A DNA stretch of 64,000 nt from contig NC_049994.1 in assembly GCF_000003815.2 (NCBI RefSeq), positions 7,030,307 to 7,094,306 of the forward strand, given 5' to 3'. Numbering within the stretch: position 1 is the first letter of the stretch; each line of letters opens with the position of its first letter. This DNA comes from Branchiostoma floridae. Lineage: Eukaryota; Chordata; Leptocardii; Amphioxiformes; Branchiostomatidae. This document shows positions 11,593 to 23,308 of this stretch, in pieces. The translations under genes and the position numbers were made by a program. The notes below the pieces were generated by a model. That model did not search any database, was not told the DNA's origin, and worked only from the letters and a program-made list of their open reading frames with translations.

Positions 11593-11769
11593 CTGTTCAG
11601 TGCTCTGTACTGAACGACCCTCCGAACGGTGTCGTGACCAACTCCAACCTGAACGTATACGGAGACACGGCCATATTTACATGCAACACGGGGTATAACA
11701 TAAATGGCGACTCTACGCTGACCTGTGGGGCTGATGGGATCTGGAGTGGAATTTCGCCAACATGTGAAG
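11593..11769 (+). CDS. sushi/CCP exon 3, upstream gene
   Basis: 177-bp phase 1-1 exon encoding VQCSVLNDPPNGVVTNSN, AIFTCNTGYNINGD and WSGISPTCE. Reading through its donor would add 17 codons and stop at 11820-11822. This could be an alternative 3' end of the upstream gene, but no terminal exon is otherwise visible before 15.4 kb. Confidence 0.92.
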
Positions 11770-12829
11770 GTAGGATATTCTGGGATATTATTATGTATGC
11801 ATCAAAATCTGCCAACATGTGAAGGTAGGATATTCTGGGGTATGTATTTGTGTATTAAGGTATTCTCCATATAAAACCTGCACTATTACATCGGGACTCT
11901 CTATCTATGCTTCTAGCTATCTCTTAAAGTATGATAGTATTACCCTATATTTTGCACTTTGTTTAGAACTTACCCATCACTATATGGTCTCTGTTTGAAA
12001 GAGCCAAGCTGAATTCGAAAAACGCGAATGATTCAATTCAAACTTAATGTTGCACTGTTGGCATTACCAAATGAATGCCAGTGAGGCTCAGGGTCTTCCT
12101 GTGTGGCTGTGTATATGTATACTAGTAACGTTTCGGGTATTTTTGCTTCTACTAATAAGAGTTTGTGATATTTTCTGAACAATATGCAAATAAAGATTTT
12201 ATTATTACATTTTATGATTTAAATGGCATAAATTACAAGTATTGGACTCCTAATATCGACAATTTATCAAAGGTAATCATTTATTTAAATGCCATCTTTG
12301 AAAGTGCTAAACTCTCTCTAGTCCTCAGAGGTTCATCTTCATCAACTGCTGAATATAATTCCAATAATATGTGAACGTTACCTACACATCACGCAGCGCT
12401 TCTAGCTCTATTGGACTCAGGAAGTCTTAGTTCAAAAGATATAGAAGTCAATAATCCAAAAAGTAGTGAAATGATAACTCCGTTCCTGGGATGGGAGGTT
12501 GTGTTATCGCACAGAGACTTTAGATGTTACTTTGTTATACAGTATATATAGTATAATGTTTAATCTTAATCTGTATCCCATAACTGTGCCTTTACAGTTT
12601 TGGGTGTATGCTAAAGTATCATCAAGGCGATGACAGCACTTGATGCAGTATTACCAGATAATATTTTTGAGCGGGCCCACAACTTCTTGCAGTTGGCACC
12701 AGTAGTGTCAAGCGTGATACAGTCTAACGTCCAATAGCTGTTACACGATCCAAAACCTGACCAAACGCAAGTCTACCGCATCCCTGCGCAACCTTCACGT
12801 TGACATTGTTCGGGAATATGCCGTTTCAG

Positions 12830-12960
12830 CCTTTGAACGTACGTTGCCAGATACTCCTGTTGGGCATACAAAGAGACAAAGATCTACTTCTTTTAATCAG
12901 CGATAAAACATCCAAACAAAGAACATGTCAAGTGTCACTTTGGCAGTTGTCAGGAAAACA
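12830..12960. repeat. direct repeat left of the mariner-type element
   Basis: Shares ctacttcttttaatcagcga and its surroundings (actcct-ttgggc, aaaac-tgtc-agtgt) with 13915-14020 in the same orientation. The element therefore sits between two diverged copies of a local duplication. Confidence 0.6.
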
Positions 12961-12972
12961 GTGGATATGATA

Positions 12973-13895
12973 CGAGGGTGAGTCAGAAAGTAATGCAAGT
13001 GGTTTCATCACAGACTCGTTCTTTGATCGAATGAGTTGAAATTTGGCACAAAGGTGAAGACATATTTCCTCTTGAGATTGAGATATCTAAATTTGTTGCT
13101 CAATATTTTATGAGTGACTGAGCCCCTTTCAAGGGGACCACACCCTTGGTATCCCGTCAGAAGAAAAGTTAGGTCCAATTAACGTACAATTAAGGATTTC
13201 CCTATACCAATTTTTGCTATTGCAGGAGACTAAGCCTGCACATGCAATAAGCTGCATTTCTCTATAAGCCACATGCTTAATTTCAACTCTGAAATCCGAG
13301 CAATTTTTCTTTTTTCGTTGCTGGTGTAGAATGAGGTTACGCGGTCTTCAGGGTCATGAGATCTGCGGTGTCATGATTAAAACTTTATGTAGCCTTCTTT
13401 TCAATGAACAAAGAGAAATGAAACTTAGCACACTTTTTGGCCTTTAAACAGTTTATAATTGTGTAAAGTTTCGTTTCTTTTGGTTAATGGAAAAGTAGCC
13501 TTTTAACCAACAACTCACGAATTCATGTATAAATCCAACAGCTCTATAACACAACTTACTGCATCCTAGCAGCTGTAAATAAAGAACCATTACGAGTTTA
13601 GAGATGAAAATTGGCACGCAACCTATAGAGACATTTGTTATCATACATGTATATTTTCAACCTCCTACAGTGATTTTAAATGGGTCAGATTTAGAGGAAT
13701 TGATAGTCTGACAAGCTACCAAGGGTGTGTTTGTCTTGAAATCAACTCAGTTGCTCATGAAATTATAAAGACCAAATTTAAAACATTCAATCTCAAGAGG
13801 ACATATATCTCTACCTTTGTGCTAAATTTCAACTAAATTGATTAAAAAACGAGTCTGTTATGAAACCACTTGCATTACTTTCTGACTCACCCTCG
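12973..13895. mobile_element. non-autonomous mariner-type TIR element
   Basis: 923 bp with long inverted ends: cgagggtgagtcagaaagta at the left, tactttctgactcaccctcg at the right, flanked by TA on both sides as expected for Tc1/mariner insertion. Homology of the ends extends inward over about 120 bp. No open frame longer than 63 codons is present, so no transposase. Confidence 0.85.
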
Positions 13896-13914
13896 TATGA
13901 TACAAGACTCAGCC

Positions 13915-14020
13915 TTCGAATATTGTCGGACACTCCTATTGGGCTTTAGAGAGAGAAAAATCTACTTCTTTTAATCAGCGACAAACCGACAGGCCCAAAA
14001 ACGTGTCGAGTGTTATTTGC
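13915..14020. repeat. direct repeat right of the mariner-type element
   Basis: Diverged partner of 12830-12960, sharing the 20-bp core ctacttcttttaatcagcga at about 13960. Confidence 0.6.
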
Positions 14021-15271
14021 TTTCGATGCGCCACATCCTTTCAAAAAAATTTGGAAGGTATATGTAGTAGTTGTAGTATAGTAGTTTTCATCAGTTTGCT
14101 CTGGACCAAATTCTGTCCTTCTGCTACATTACTGCTGTTCCGGCTTTATTTCTGCGCGTTTTGAGACTGCATGTGTAGGATTACATCCATGACTTTTCTC
14201 TTCAGGTGACAATTTGCTCCTGACTGCAAGTGTCCCTCTCTGCGCTTATGTATTTTTACTATGAGTATATATAGGAGGAAGCGTAAACAAATGATGGTAT
14301 CCAGGGCAGTGCGCGTTTCAGAAAGAACATAACAAAAACAAGTACAAAATTGAATATGACATATGAAATTGTACACTTTTTACTACGCGTTATGGCTTGG
14401 GGGTAACATGGGGTTATATAAATACGTTGGAAGATTAACATTTTGCGCGTTCTATGTTTTGTTTTGCAGTATGCGCCATAAGACGTCCAAACAAGGGAGT
14501 CCAAGGCCTTTGTAAAGTTGATAAAGACTTTGTACAGAATGCTACTCTAATGACAATATAACTATCTAACTGATCAATATAACTTTATGCAGCATACTTG
14601 ACATATGTGTAGGTGACAAATATCACCAATAATATGTTTTGAAATGCAAGATCTCTGTCAAATATGCTCTTTCTTATTGCAAAAAACGATATGTGTGTGG
14701 AAGATGTGCTGGGGAGGGGGGTACATACTAGTTCAACCCAGGGCAAATTAGTACACACCCAATAAAGTTCTGTTAGAAGATATGTCACATTGCTATACGG
14801 CGCGACAGAGTCGTTAAATGTTTTCCACAACAACGAAAAAGCCGTCTTGAAAACATGTTTACTGGTTCGGAATGAACGTTCAGAGGGTGGGTCGGGACTG
14901 TCTATGAAAGGATGCAAGATACGCCATTCCTTTTACGACCTTTGTGACAAATAAATAATAGATAAGGCTGCAAGTCCCCAGGTGAACTACTAGATAGTTT
15001 CCAAATATTTACGTTACATTTTGTCCAAAGAAATAATAACAACTCACTTAATACAGCAGACGAAAGGCTACATTGGGGAGAATGTGTAGTTAACGTACAA
15101 TTTCAATACCTTTTTGAGTTTTTCATTCAAATTCTGATTCCCCTTTCTTGCATCGCATTTCTGACAGACCATTTTTACGAGAAGGCATAAAGTATAATGC
15201 GCGTAGAAACACGCCCTGCTTTGACAAAATATTTCTCTGTCGCCTAGCATTAGCAGGAAAACATAGCTGCA

Positions 15272-15339
15272 GAGTAGAGCATTGTTGGTCAGTAGAATTA
15301 CAGCTGAGTAGAGCATTGTTGGTCAGTAGAATTACAGCT
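15272..15339. repeat. 34-bp tandem duplication upstream of a start codon
   Basis: Two adjacent copies of a unit starting gagtagagcattgttggtca, 15272-15305 and 15306-15339, apparently identical. They lie about 63 bp before the ATG at 15402, so probably in the promoter or 5' untranslated region of the large gene. Confidence 0.85.
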
Positions 15340-15349
15340 AAGAAGTAAG

Positions 15350-15363
15350 CATGGACGTCCATG
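15350..15363. promoter_or_regulatory. perfect 14-bp palindrome with gacgtc core
   Basis: catggacgtccatg is self-complementary and carries a CRE/ATF-like GACGTC core. It lies 38 bp before the start codon. Regulatory function is inference from position only. Confidence 0.3.
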
Positions 15364-15401
15364 CATAGAGAGAGCGCAAATTGTTGCAGAATGTCACCAA
15401 A

Positions 15402-15513
15402 ATGAGCAAAGGCATGCTGCTCGTTAAGCCTCTTTCCGTTGGGACAGTGTTGATATTTCTGGCACTGTTAGAAGGACAATATCAGTCGACACGGGGTGGT
15501 GCTGTCAATCCAG
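15402..15513 (+). CDS. signal-peptide exon of the giant modular gene
   Basis: ATG followed by 37 codons and a phase 1 donor (gtgtgt). The peptide MSKGMLLVKPLSVGTV, LIFLALLEGQYQ has a basic n-region, a hydrophobic core and a plausible cleavage region near EGQ, so it is a secretory signal. Its phase matches the C-type lectin exon downstream. A possible acceptor (ttgttgcag, ending 15389) just upstream could serve 5' untranslated splicing. The alternative is an internal promoter of a longer gene including the upstream exons. Confidence 0.75.
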
Positions 15514-15878
15514 GTGTGTTACCCTTTTATTTTGGGGCTCGGCAACACGAAGGTTTCAAGACAGACTTTTTTGTCAACTGTAACGTTGCAACCAAGTTTC
15601 TTTGACATTCAAAGCATTAATACCTAAAAATATGACTCTTTCATAATGGACATATACAGACATTTATCTTGAATATAAGCCTGTAACCAGCATCAATATT
15701 CCCTTTTTCTGCTCCTTTCAAAGGTCACAGTTTATACCTATGTCACTTCAAATGAGAAAATTGTCTTTTTTTTTCAACGTGTTCTGACAAGGCGGTGTTG
15801 ACCTTATGCTTTATAAACGATAGCCCCCACCAATAATAATAGGAAACATTTTCATGACTTTAACATTCCATATTTCAG

Positions 15879-16280
15879 AAACATGTCGGACAGACCCACA
15901 GACAGGCGTTTCAAGATGCTTCAGGGTTTTCACTGAGGCAGTTTCGTACCAAATGGCACAAGATAAGTGTGAAAAACTCGGAGCTAAACTTGCCACGGTG
16001 AAAGATGATAGTACCAATAATTTCCTCATAAGCATAATGCAGGAGAGAAACGTAAACGTAGATGTATGGATCGGCCTTCATTTCACAACCAACAATGGTT
16101 GGACGTGGAGTGATGGCACCAGACTGGAACGTTCGAACTTTCAAGCCTGGGCTCCACATGAGCCAAATGGCGCGGACAAAAACATCGACAAATGTGCCCG
16201 CCTCAGTGCATCTGCCACTAGCCCGAATGTGTTGAAGGATTGGCGTTGCGACTCATCATATGGCTTTATCTGCGAGAAAG
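15879..16280 (+). CDS. C-type lectin domain exon
   Basis: 402-bp phase 1-1 exon carrying a whole CTLD. After TCRTDPQTGVSRCFRVF come AVSYQMAQDKCEKLGAKLAT, VWIGLHF, GWTWSDG, the Ca/sugar motif EPN (HEPNGADKN) and DWRCDSSYGFICEKG. EPN is typical of mannose-type recognition. The usual WND is replaced by DWRCD, so calcium-dependent sugar binding is possible but not assured. Six cysteines include the two canonical pairs. CTLDs near the N-terminus also occur in polycystin-1-type proteins. Confidence 0.92.
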
Positions 16281-16360
16281 GTTGGGTTTGAAATTCCTTA
16301 TCCTGATCACGTAAGCGTAAATTTTTGCAGCAGGGCTTGTACAGAGTATATTGAGAAATA

Positions 16361-16845
16361 CAGTCGAACCTGCCCAAGACGACCATACGGGGGACCGGGG
16401 AAAAGCGGTCGATTTGGACAGGTGGTCGCTGAGAAGAGTATCGACTCAAAACATGCCCGATGCAAAGTATAAATGGTTGCCGTTGTGTTCAATGACAAAT
16501 AGCAAGCACACTGCACGCACGCAAAGAAGCGAGGTCTTAAATGTCAAATACAACACGCACACTGTAAACTGTGAATTTAACCCCAAAATCCGACGCAAAC
16601 TGGTCGATTTCGGCACAAAATTGCGCTAATTATCATCAAAAATCGATGAAAACCTCAATCTTGAAAATGATGCGGTCGTTATAGGTCCCAATTTGGGCCG
16701 GTCGCGGTCGCGTTGGCCAGGTGGTCGTTGAGAAAAGGTCGCTTAATGCTTACGTCAATGGGAAAATAAATCGGGACCGAGAAAAAGCGGTCGAAATGGC
16801 CAGGTGGTCGCTGAGAAGAGGTGGTCGCTCGGGCAGGTTTGACTG
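16361..16845. mobile_element. TIR element, 485 bp, TA flanks
   Basis: Left end cagtcgaacctgccc, right end gggcaggtttgactg, inverted with one mismatch and flanked by ta. Internal ggtcg and ggtggtcgct words repeat near both ends. Non-coding. It lies in the intron after the lectin exon. Confidence 0.75.
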
Positions 16846-17238
16846 TATTGAAAACATTTTGCGCCATATTACTTAGCAACCGCGACCCTGTAGCGTGTTG
16901 CCATGCAAATGACGTCATGTTCAATAAATCATCTCACGATAGAATAAGGAAAACATTACGTTGTTTGGTTGTGAAAGACACACAGCCAGGTATGTCAAGC
17001 TTCACAATGGTGATCATGAAACGCTCGCCCTTGGGAGGGGAGACATTTTCAATGTTCAAAGAAACATAATAAAACATTTCTGTTATTATCGAGGCATAAG
17101 TAAAAAAATATACTAACAGCAGCAAAAGAGTGACCCCACCTATGCTTTGAAGTATGTATGTCGATCACATTTTGGCCTTACGTTTCTGTATTTTTGTATA
17201 GTGTATGGTTCTATCAGCCAAAAGCCGAAAAAGATTGA

Positions 17239-17497
17239 ACGTTATCAAAATATGCATTACCTACCTAATGGTTTAAGACGTTTTGTGTTATCTCGTTAAT
17301 TATTAATGAACTGAATACACTGTATACGAAAAATATTATTGTACAAATATTTTCACATGAAAACCTAAGTACAACAGAGCCTCTCTTAAGCCGCAGTCTT
17401 TATCGCAAAGTACAGAATTTTCAATGATTTGATGTTAGGTTCCATTTTTATCATGCGTCAATTTTAATTCATATGGTATTGGACTTTTTTGTTGCGG
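17239..17497. repeat. 259-bp dispersed repeat, copy 1
   Basis: Begins acgttatcaaaatatgcatt and ends at ttgcgg. The copy at 23050-23308 has the same length and differs at only a handful of positions. Non-coding, no terminal inverted repeat seen. Confidence 0.8.
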
Positions 17498-18558
17498 CGT
17501 TATGATACCATATATACCGAGGAACATGTGGGTCATTAACCCTATTATCATATAGCCTACCCAAACTGACCCATTTAAGCGACAAATTCCTTTATAAAAC
17601 ATACATTTTTTTATTCAGTACATTGAATAAATTTGAAAAATGAATTTGAACAACATATAACTTGTACGTGAAATGTCTTTCATTTCCAAGGCTTGAAATG
17701 ATAACAAAGTCGATTCATTATGTTACAAACTGTTGCACGCTCCGTATTTCTCCACTCGCCCATTCTCCACTTTTTCGAGTTTGCTCGTATCAGACGGTAA
17801 ATCTCTGCCGGCTTTCCTGAGCCATTCCGGGATCCCTGTGCTTCACATGTACAGCTCTTGAGAATCTCGTTCATTTGTGACGAACGCAGACACGTCTTCC
17901 CCAAAGAAAGGTAGCGTTTTGGTCGTGCAGCACCATGACTGCTACTGGGGTTTTAGATCCAAAATAGCGGACCGTGGTGTTGTTGTCGCCTGCGGACCAT
18001 TTAACTTGAAAGGGCGGAGGGTGCAAATAATTTGATTTTCAATTTTCAGTTGAAATTGGACATGACTTGAAATAGATTTTATTGTTTTAAACATTATAGG
18101 TAATTTAGTGTTGTTTTGAGACGGCAAATGTTTTCTTTGAACAAAGAAACACGCACTACCGATGTTAATAGAGGGAGTCATCCCCCTGCCATGCCTGTAC
18201 TATTCCCCTATCTTGGCGGATGGACGATTCCTGAATATCTCATTCTGATTGGCCAGCGTCCTGTTTGTCTGCCCTTCTGATTAGTTCAAACTTTTCAAAA
18301 GTCATTAATGCACATGTGTATTAATCAAAACGATTAATGCACGTGTGCATTGATCAAAAACGATTAATGCACGGCTGTTGATGATTTTCCATCTGTTACG
18401 GCGTCATAACCAGCATGAAATGGTGCCTTCTGATTGGTCCACGTCCCCTGGCTATATGATAATATTAGTTACGGCTCCATTCTTTCTTAATTCATAATGA
18501 GAAAACAATTGAAGGTCAAAATACCAATTTAGCCAACCTAAATACCTTAATCTACCAG

Positions 18559-18807
18559 AGTGCCAGGTGGGAGATGGGGCGTCCTACCGAGGGACAGCCT
18601 CTGTTACCAGAACAGGCAAGACGTGTCAACGCTGGGACAGTCGGACGCCACATATACCAAAGTACACACCAGCTAATTCTCCGACATCCGGACTGGAGGA
18701 GAACTACTGCCGGAATCCGGATACGGACTACGACGATACTGGAGTGTGGTGCTACACTATGGATCCCAGCGAAAGATGGGACTATTGTGACGTACCATTC
18801 TGCGATG
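18559..18807 (+). CDS. kringle 1 exon
   Basis: 249-bp phase 1-1 exon after taccag and before gtaaag. Six kringle cysteines are present (ECQVGDGASYRGTAS, KTCQRWDS, ENYCRNPDTD, WCYTMDP, DYCDVPFC). The DTD acidic pair and surrounding aromatics (VWCYT, RWDYC) match lysine-binding kringles such as those of plasminogen, so binding of C-terminal or side-chain lysines is plausible. Kringle 2 at 46350 is a close paralogue. Confidence 0.93.
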
Positions 18808-20685
18808 GTAAAGCCACCTTTACAAATCAAGAATTTAGCTCGGCCGACTTGTCTGCAAGGTCCAAATGGACATTTTCGGCCGGAGTATGACCGGCGTTTT
18901 GACAATTATGCGGGCCTCGAGCGATTTTTAGCAGCTCGGCCGGCGTTTGCGGGGCACTTGCAGCTGCGCTTAATTTCAGCGAGGCCTCGGCTGCGAGTGT
19001 TGAGCTCGTCAATGGGTTGCCTGTAGCTCGACCGGAGCTTGTCCGAGCAATGGCCAAATCTTGGCCAGTACTCGGGTGGCAATTCGACGGTTTTAGACTA
19101 TCTTTTTCGGTCGGAGTTTGCCCGAACTCTTCGGCCTTGCACTAGACTCGTTTGGGCTTCCTGCAATAACCGTCCGACTTTTGACAAGTTGGGTTTGCTT
19201 CGGGCGAGCGTTGTACTGGGAGCTTGGGAGGGCTCCGGCAGAATTTTACCTGTCACTTGATCAATTTGACACATGTGTTGAACACTTGACTTTGTTTTGG
19301 GCTTTTGTTTTTAGTAGGCAGTTTGGTCCGTAATATAAGATGATAAAGACTACTGTATGAGCTTTCCTAAGAATGCTGCGTACCTTATATAATGAAAGGC
19401 AATTGCACATCGAGACAGTACTTTCTATCTATTTTTTGCTATCAGTTTGGATGTGTGAAATCATATATTCTTCATGTCTGAAAGCTTACACCCTGAAGCT
19501 CGGACGGCCATTGCCGGCCTTCGCCCGAGGTTCGCCCGATTTCTGATTTGTTAAAATTATTGTATTATGGTGAATCAGACCGGTCTCTTCACTTTGTGGT
19601 TCTTTGGTTGTTTTTGGATTGGTGTATCACAACATTCCGGATAATGTTTGTTTTCATGTTTTCAGTGTGCTCGCCTACTCCACTCATGTCCTACATATTT
19701 GCCGCAACTCGGAAATTAAAGTTAATACAAATCTTGGCTTTTTACAAGGTTAGTCAGTTCTGACTTCGTCCATGTTCAAGATCATGGCAAACCATCCAGA
19801 GGTTCTTGAGTTATACTGACCATAAATATCCGGAAACACAAACACACACACAGACAGACAGACAGACACACAGGCACACCCAAAACTATATCTCCATTTT
19901 TCATGGAGATAAAAATGACTTACTTCAATTTAACAAGAGAAGAGACGTAAAAATAAGAGGGGGCAGAGGGATATAACCTCCTTGATACTACAATTCGGGT
20001 ACGTCTGAAGTCCTAGGCTTTTTTCAATTTTTCACGGCTATCAATCAAAAATTGCCTTGCGCGAATACGGAAAACACTGCTGAGCACGTACGTGCCCTGG
20101 GCGACTGGAAAGCTTACCCGTGGAGGTAATGGTACAGTCCGGCATGATGCAACTACGCATGCGCGGACTTTTGACATTCCTGACATTCCTATACAGTTTT
20201 TAGAATACTTTGGAAACGGTTCCACACTATACTATTAAGCTCGCCCATCAGGCGTCGCTAAAAAAACACGACAGCAAGAAACTATACCAACTAGTAAAAC
20301 TATTAATAAAAGACCTGATGAATACCAAACACGAAAGAACCATCACCATCTAAGTTAAACAGGTAGATAACACACATAAGATTAATGTGTCATAAATAGT
20401 TGGACTGAATACTTTTCGAAACTTTACAACTACAAATCTACCGGAGATCATACAGTTTAATATGTCACACCAGTCACAGACAATGGCGGCCATTTGTGAT
20501 TATATATCTATATCTATATATATATAGCTACCTGCATGCCAAGTAACAATACAAATTCGCCCTTCCTTTCCTGAGTTATGGTTTAACGAAAACTCATTCA
20601 TTTATTTTGTGTTTTTGTGTTACAATTTCAATAACAAAACTAGAGTTCCACGAACACATACCTTTGCCAAATAAACCAGGTTTGT
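18808..20685. other. intron, GC-rich stretch then AT-rich sequence
   Basis: 18860-19290 and 19490-19550 are unusually rich in cggcc and ctcgg words and may be an unclassified repeat. A ca/gaca microsatellite occurs at about 19838-19880. No exon is recognised. Confidence 0.4.
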
Positions 20686-21570
20686 TAGGCCATGTTGATT
20701 TGATTATATGGATGACATCCGCGCTCGCATCAATTTCGGCCATTTCCAAAAAAAAAGAAGTTTTCGACCACACAGTAAATTGTGAAAATCAGCTGTAAAT
20801 TGGGCACATATATACTGCACATTTAAAAAAAAAGTATCAGAAAACAGATAATTAATGCCATAGAATGCAAAAATAAATCCAACGTCAAAGAGTAAGATGT
20901 GAAAGGACAGAAAGAAAAAAAATTTATTGTTGGTAGGGGTGGGTACCAGTACAGAAAACTCAGGTATAGGTCCCGTTCAAGTCCAGATGATCATTTCCAG
21001 GTCCGGACCTGACCTGATTGTCTCTGAAAAATTGAGAATTGGAAATACTCAAAACAATCATTATGGTGATTGGTCAATTTTGCTACAAATGAATCTGTTT
21101 GGTTGATTATCCGACTCCCACTGGTGTTTTAAAATCCCACCTCCATGTAATAAAGGCTAACTGTCTCTGTATTTTTGACTGTAGAAACTTGGTACAAACT
21201 CTACTCAACTTCACTTTTGTTGTCGTCTTGGCCCGGTAAGACCCCAAGTGCATGCCAACATAGTGTGTCCATTTTGTAATTGGCGAAACCCGTTCCACTG
21301 ATTTTTTCAGCTCTTTTTTGGGGGGTCGGTCCAAGAAGAAAAAAAATGTTTTGCACCCGTAGAATGTACTGGTCCCAACATCTAACTGTTGACATACCAT
21401 ACTATGTTTTTTCAGTCCTATGTTTAACCTTCCTGACCACTTATATATAGATTTCATGCTGAAGGCAACTTTTTTTTGGCCAAACTTTTCTTTTTTATTC
21501 GCTCGCTCGCATCAGTTTTGGAGTTCCCAGAGGATGTCTTCCATATAATCAAATCAACATGGCCTTATGT
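20686..21570. mobile_element. TIR element family B, copy 1
   Basis: Left end aggccatgttgatttgatta, right end its near complement taatcaaatcaacatggcct near 21547-21566. Internal cgctcgcatca words sit near both ends. About 880 bp with no transposase. A shorter relative is at 59736-60143. Confidence 0.75.
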
Positions 21571-21859
21571 AGAATGATGTTTGTAGACATAAATGTGTAA
21601 CTCAATACATTTTATTTTATATGCCATAGCTTATACAATGCTCCCTATTTACATAATAATATTAAATTGTATCAAGTATCACTTAAGCTATCAGAATACC
21701 AAAAATCATGATCATCCTTTAATCCCTTCTTCACTTATTCTCTTTCAAAGTAGGAAACTAAACCGGCTCCTGCAGTTCAAGAAAAGACGTTAGCGGACCC
21801 AAACATACACTGCTTACTCTCTGCCATCTTTCTCAGTTACATATGTGACAAATTTGGAA

Positions 21860-22470
21860 GTCCTATCATGCAGTGAATTTATCAACTTTCCTCATTAATT
21901 ATGCAATTTAGCTGATGATTTGCATCATTAGTATCTCATTATGTAAGTTTTTACGTAGGCCACCTACATACCAAAAATTTTGACGATCCGTCAACACTTT
22001 CATACTTTGGCATTAATTATGCAAATGAGATCATCATCTGCATAATTAATATGTATTGATATTTCTTTTTTTCTCAGCTACAAATGTAACAAGTTTGAAA
22101 GTCCTATATAGGAATGCAGTGTATTTACAAACTTTCCTCGTTAATTATGCAAATTAGCTGTCGATTTGCAAAATTAGAATTCCATCATACAAGTCTTCCC
22201 TTTGGCTATCTACATACCAAAAATCATGACGTTGATATTTTCTCATTAATCATGCAAATGAGGCCGCCATTTCCATAATCAATTTGCCTTGATATTTCTC
22301 TCTCTCTCATGCATGTGACAGGTTTAAAAGTCCTATCATGAAATGCAAAGGATTAAAAACTTTTCTCATTAATTATGCAAATTAGCTGTTGATTTGCATA
22401 ATTAGTATTCCATTATGTACATTGTTACTTGGGCTATCTACATACCAAAACTCATGACGATCTATCAACA
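21860..22470. repeat. imperfect tandem repeat, about 240-bp units
   Basis: Roughly two and a half units, each with ttaattatgcaaattagctg, a ctatctacataccaaaaat segment and an aaagtcctat segment. The period is not exact and units have diverged. Non-coding. Confidence 0.6.
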
Positions 22471-23049
22471 CGTTCTCGAGTTATTCTCGTTCAAAGTTTG
22501 AAAGGAAATAGGAAATCGACGACTGCAAATCCAAACAAGTCGCCAGGGGATCCAAACTTAGAGCACTTACTCTCTGCTCCAGGGGCTATCTACTACCTGA
22601 ATATCACAACCACAGCATGTCCAGAACACGAGATATCAAAAATTGAGGTTCTGCTGCAGTACCTTAGTAAGCCGCTAGGGGGCCCATTATCGTATAACTT
22701 GACCTTCGTTTTCTCGACCCCTACCCATACCTACCAAATACCATCGGGATCCATCCAAGGCTTCACACACACACAGACACACAGACTCACAAGCCCAAAA
22801 CATAACCTTACCCATTCTGGTAAAGGTAACTACTACAATCCAATGATTTTAGATTCAAACTTAGAGTTTCTACATTACTCTTACCCTTACTACACTAACT
22901 GCAACTACAAGAACCCAAAGGGTTTTCGTGAATCATTGTTATTAGTAGAAGTAGTCCACTGTGTATCAATGCCATATAGGCATTATTCATACCTGCAGAA
23001 AGGCATACATGTTGTTGTAGTTTGACCCATGCAGATGCTCGCTGTATGT

Positions 23050-23308
23050 ACGTTATCAAAATATGCATTACCTACCTAATGGTTTAAGACGTTTTGTGCT
23101 ATCTCGTTAATTATTAATGAACTGAATACACTCTATACACAAAATATTACTGTACAAATATTTTCACATGAAAACCTAAGTACAACAGAGCCTCTCTTAA
23201 GCCGCAGTCTTTATCGCAAAGTACAGAATTTTCAATGATTTGATGTGAGGTTCCCTTTTTATCTTGCGTCAATTTTAATTCATATGGTATTGGACTTCTT
23301 TGTTGCGG
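23050..23308. repeat. 259-bp dispersed repeat, copy 2
   Basis: Same-orientation near-identical partner of 17239-17497, about 5.8 kb away within the same large intronic region. Confidence 0.8.

Larger units (their letters stand above)
11770..15401. other. intergenic or intronic stretch between two genes
   Basis: Holds a repeat of the preceding exon end (11812-11840), a mariner-type element (12973-13895) and the duplicated flanks around it. No exon was recognised. The right end contains a 34-bp tandem duplication and a palindrome just before the signal-peptide start. Confidence 0.5.

Noticed and set aside
11770-11822. Terminal exon of the upstream gene by read-through of the donor
   Set aside because: A strong gtagga donor in the family context and a duplicated exon end make splicing more likely. 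The AATAAA near 12187 is not enough evidence on its own.
21107-21457. 116-codon minus-strand open frame
   Set aside because: It lies wholly inside the TIR element at 20686-21570, matches no transposase motif I know, and has poly-Phe and poly-Lys runs.
22429-23025. 198-codon + strand open frame
   Set aside because: It overlaps an intronic tandem repeat, is rich in low-complexity Thr, His and Tyr, and has no recognisable family or splice signals.
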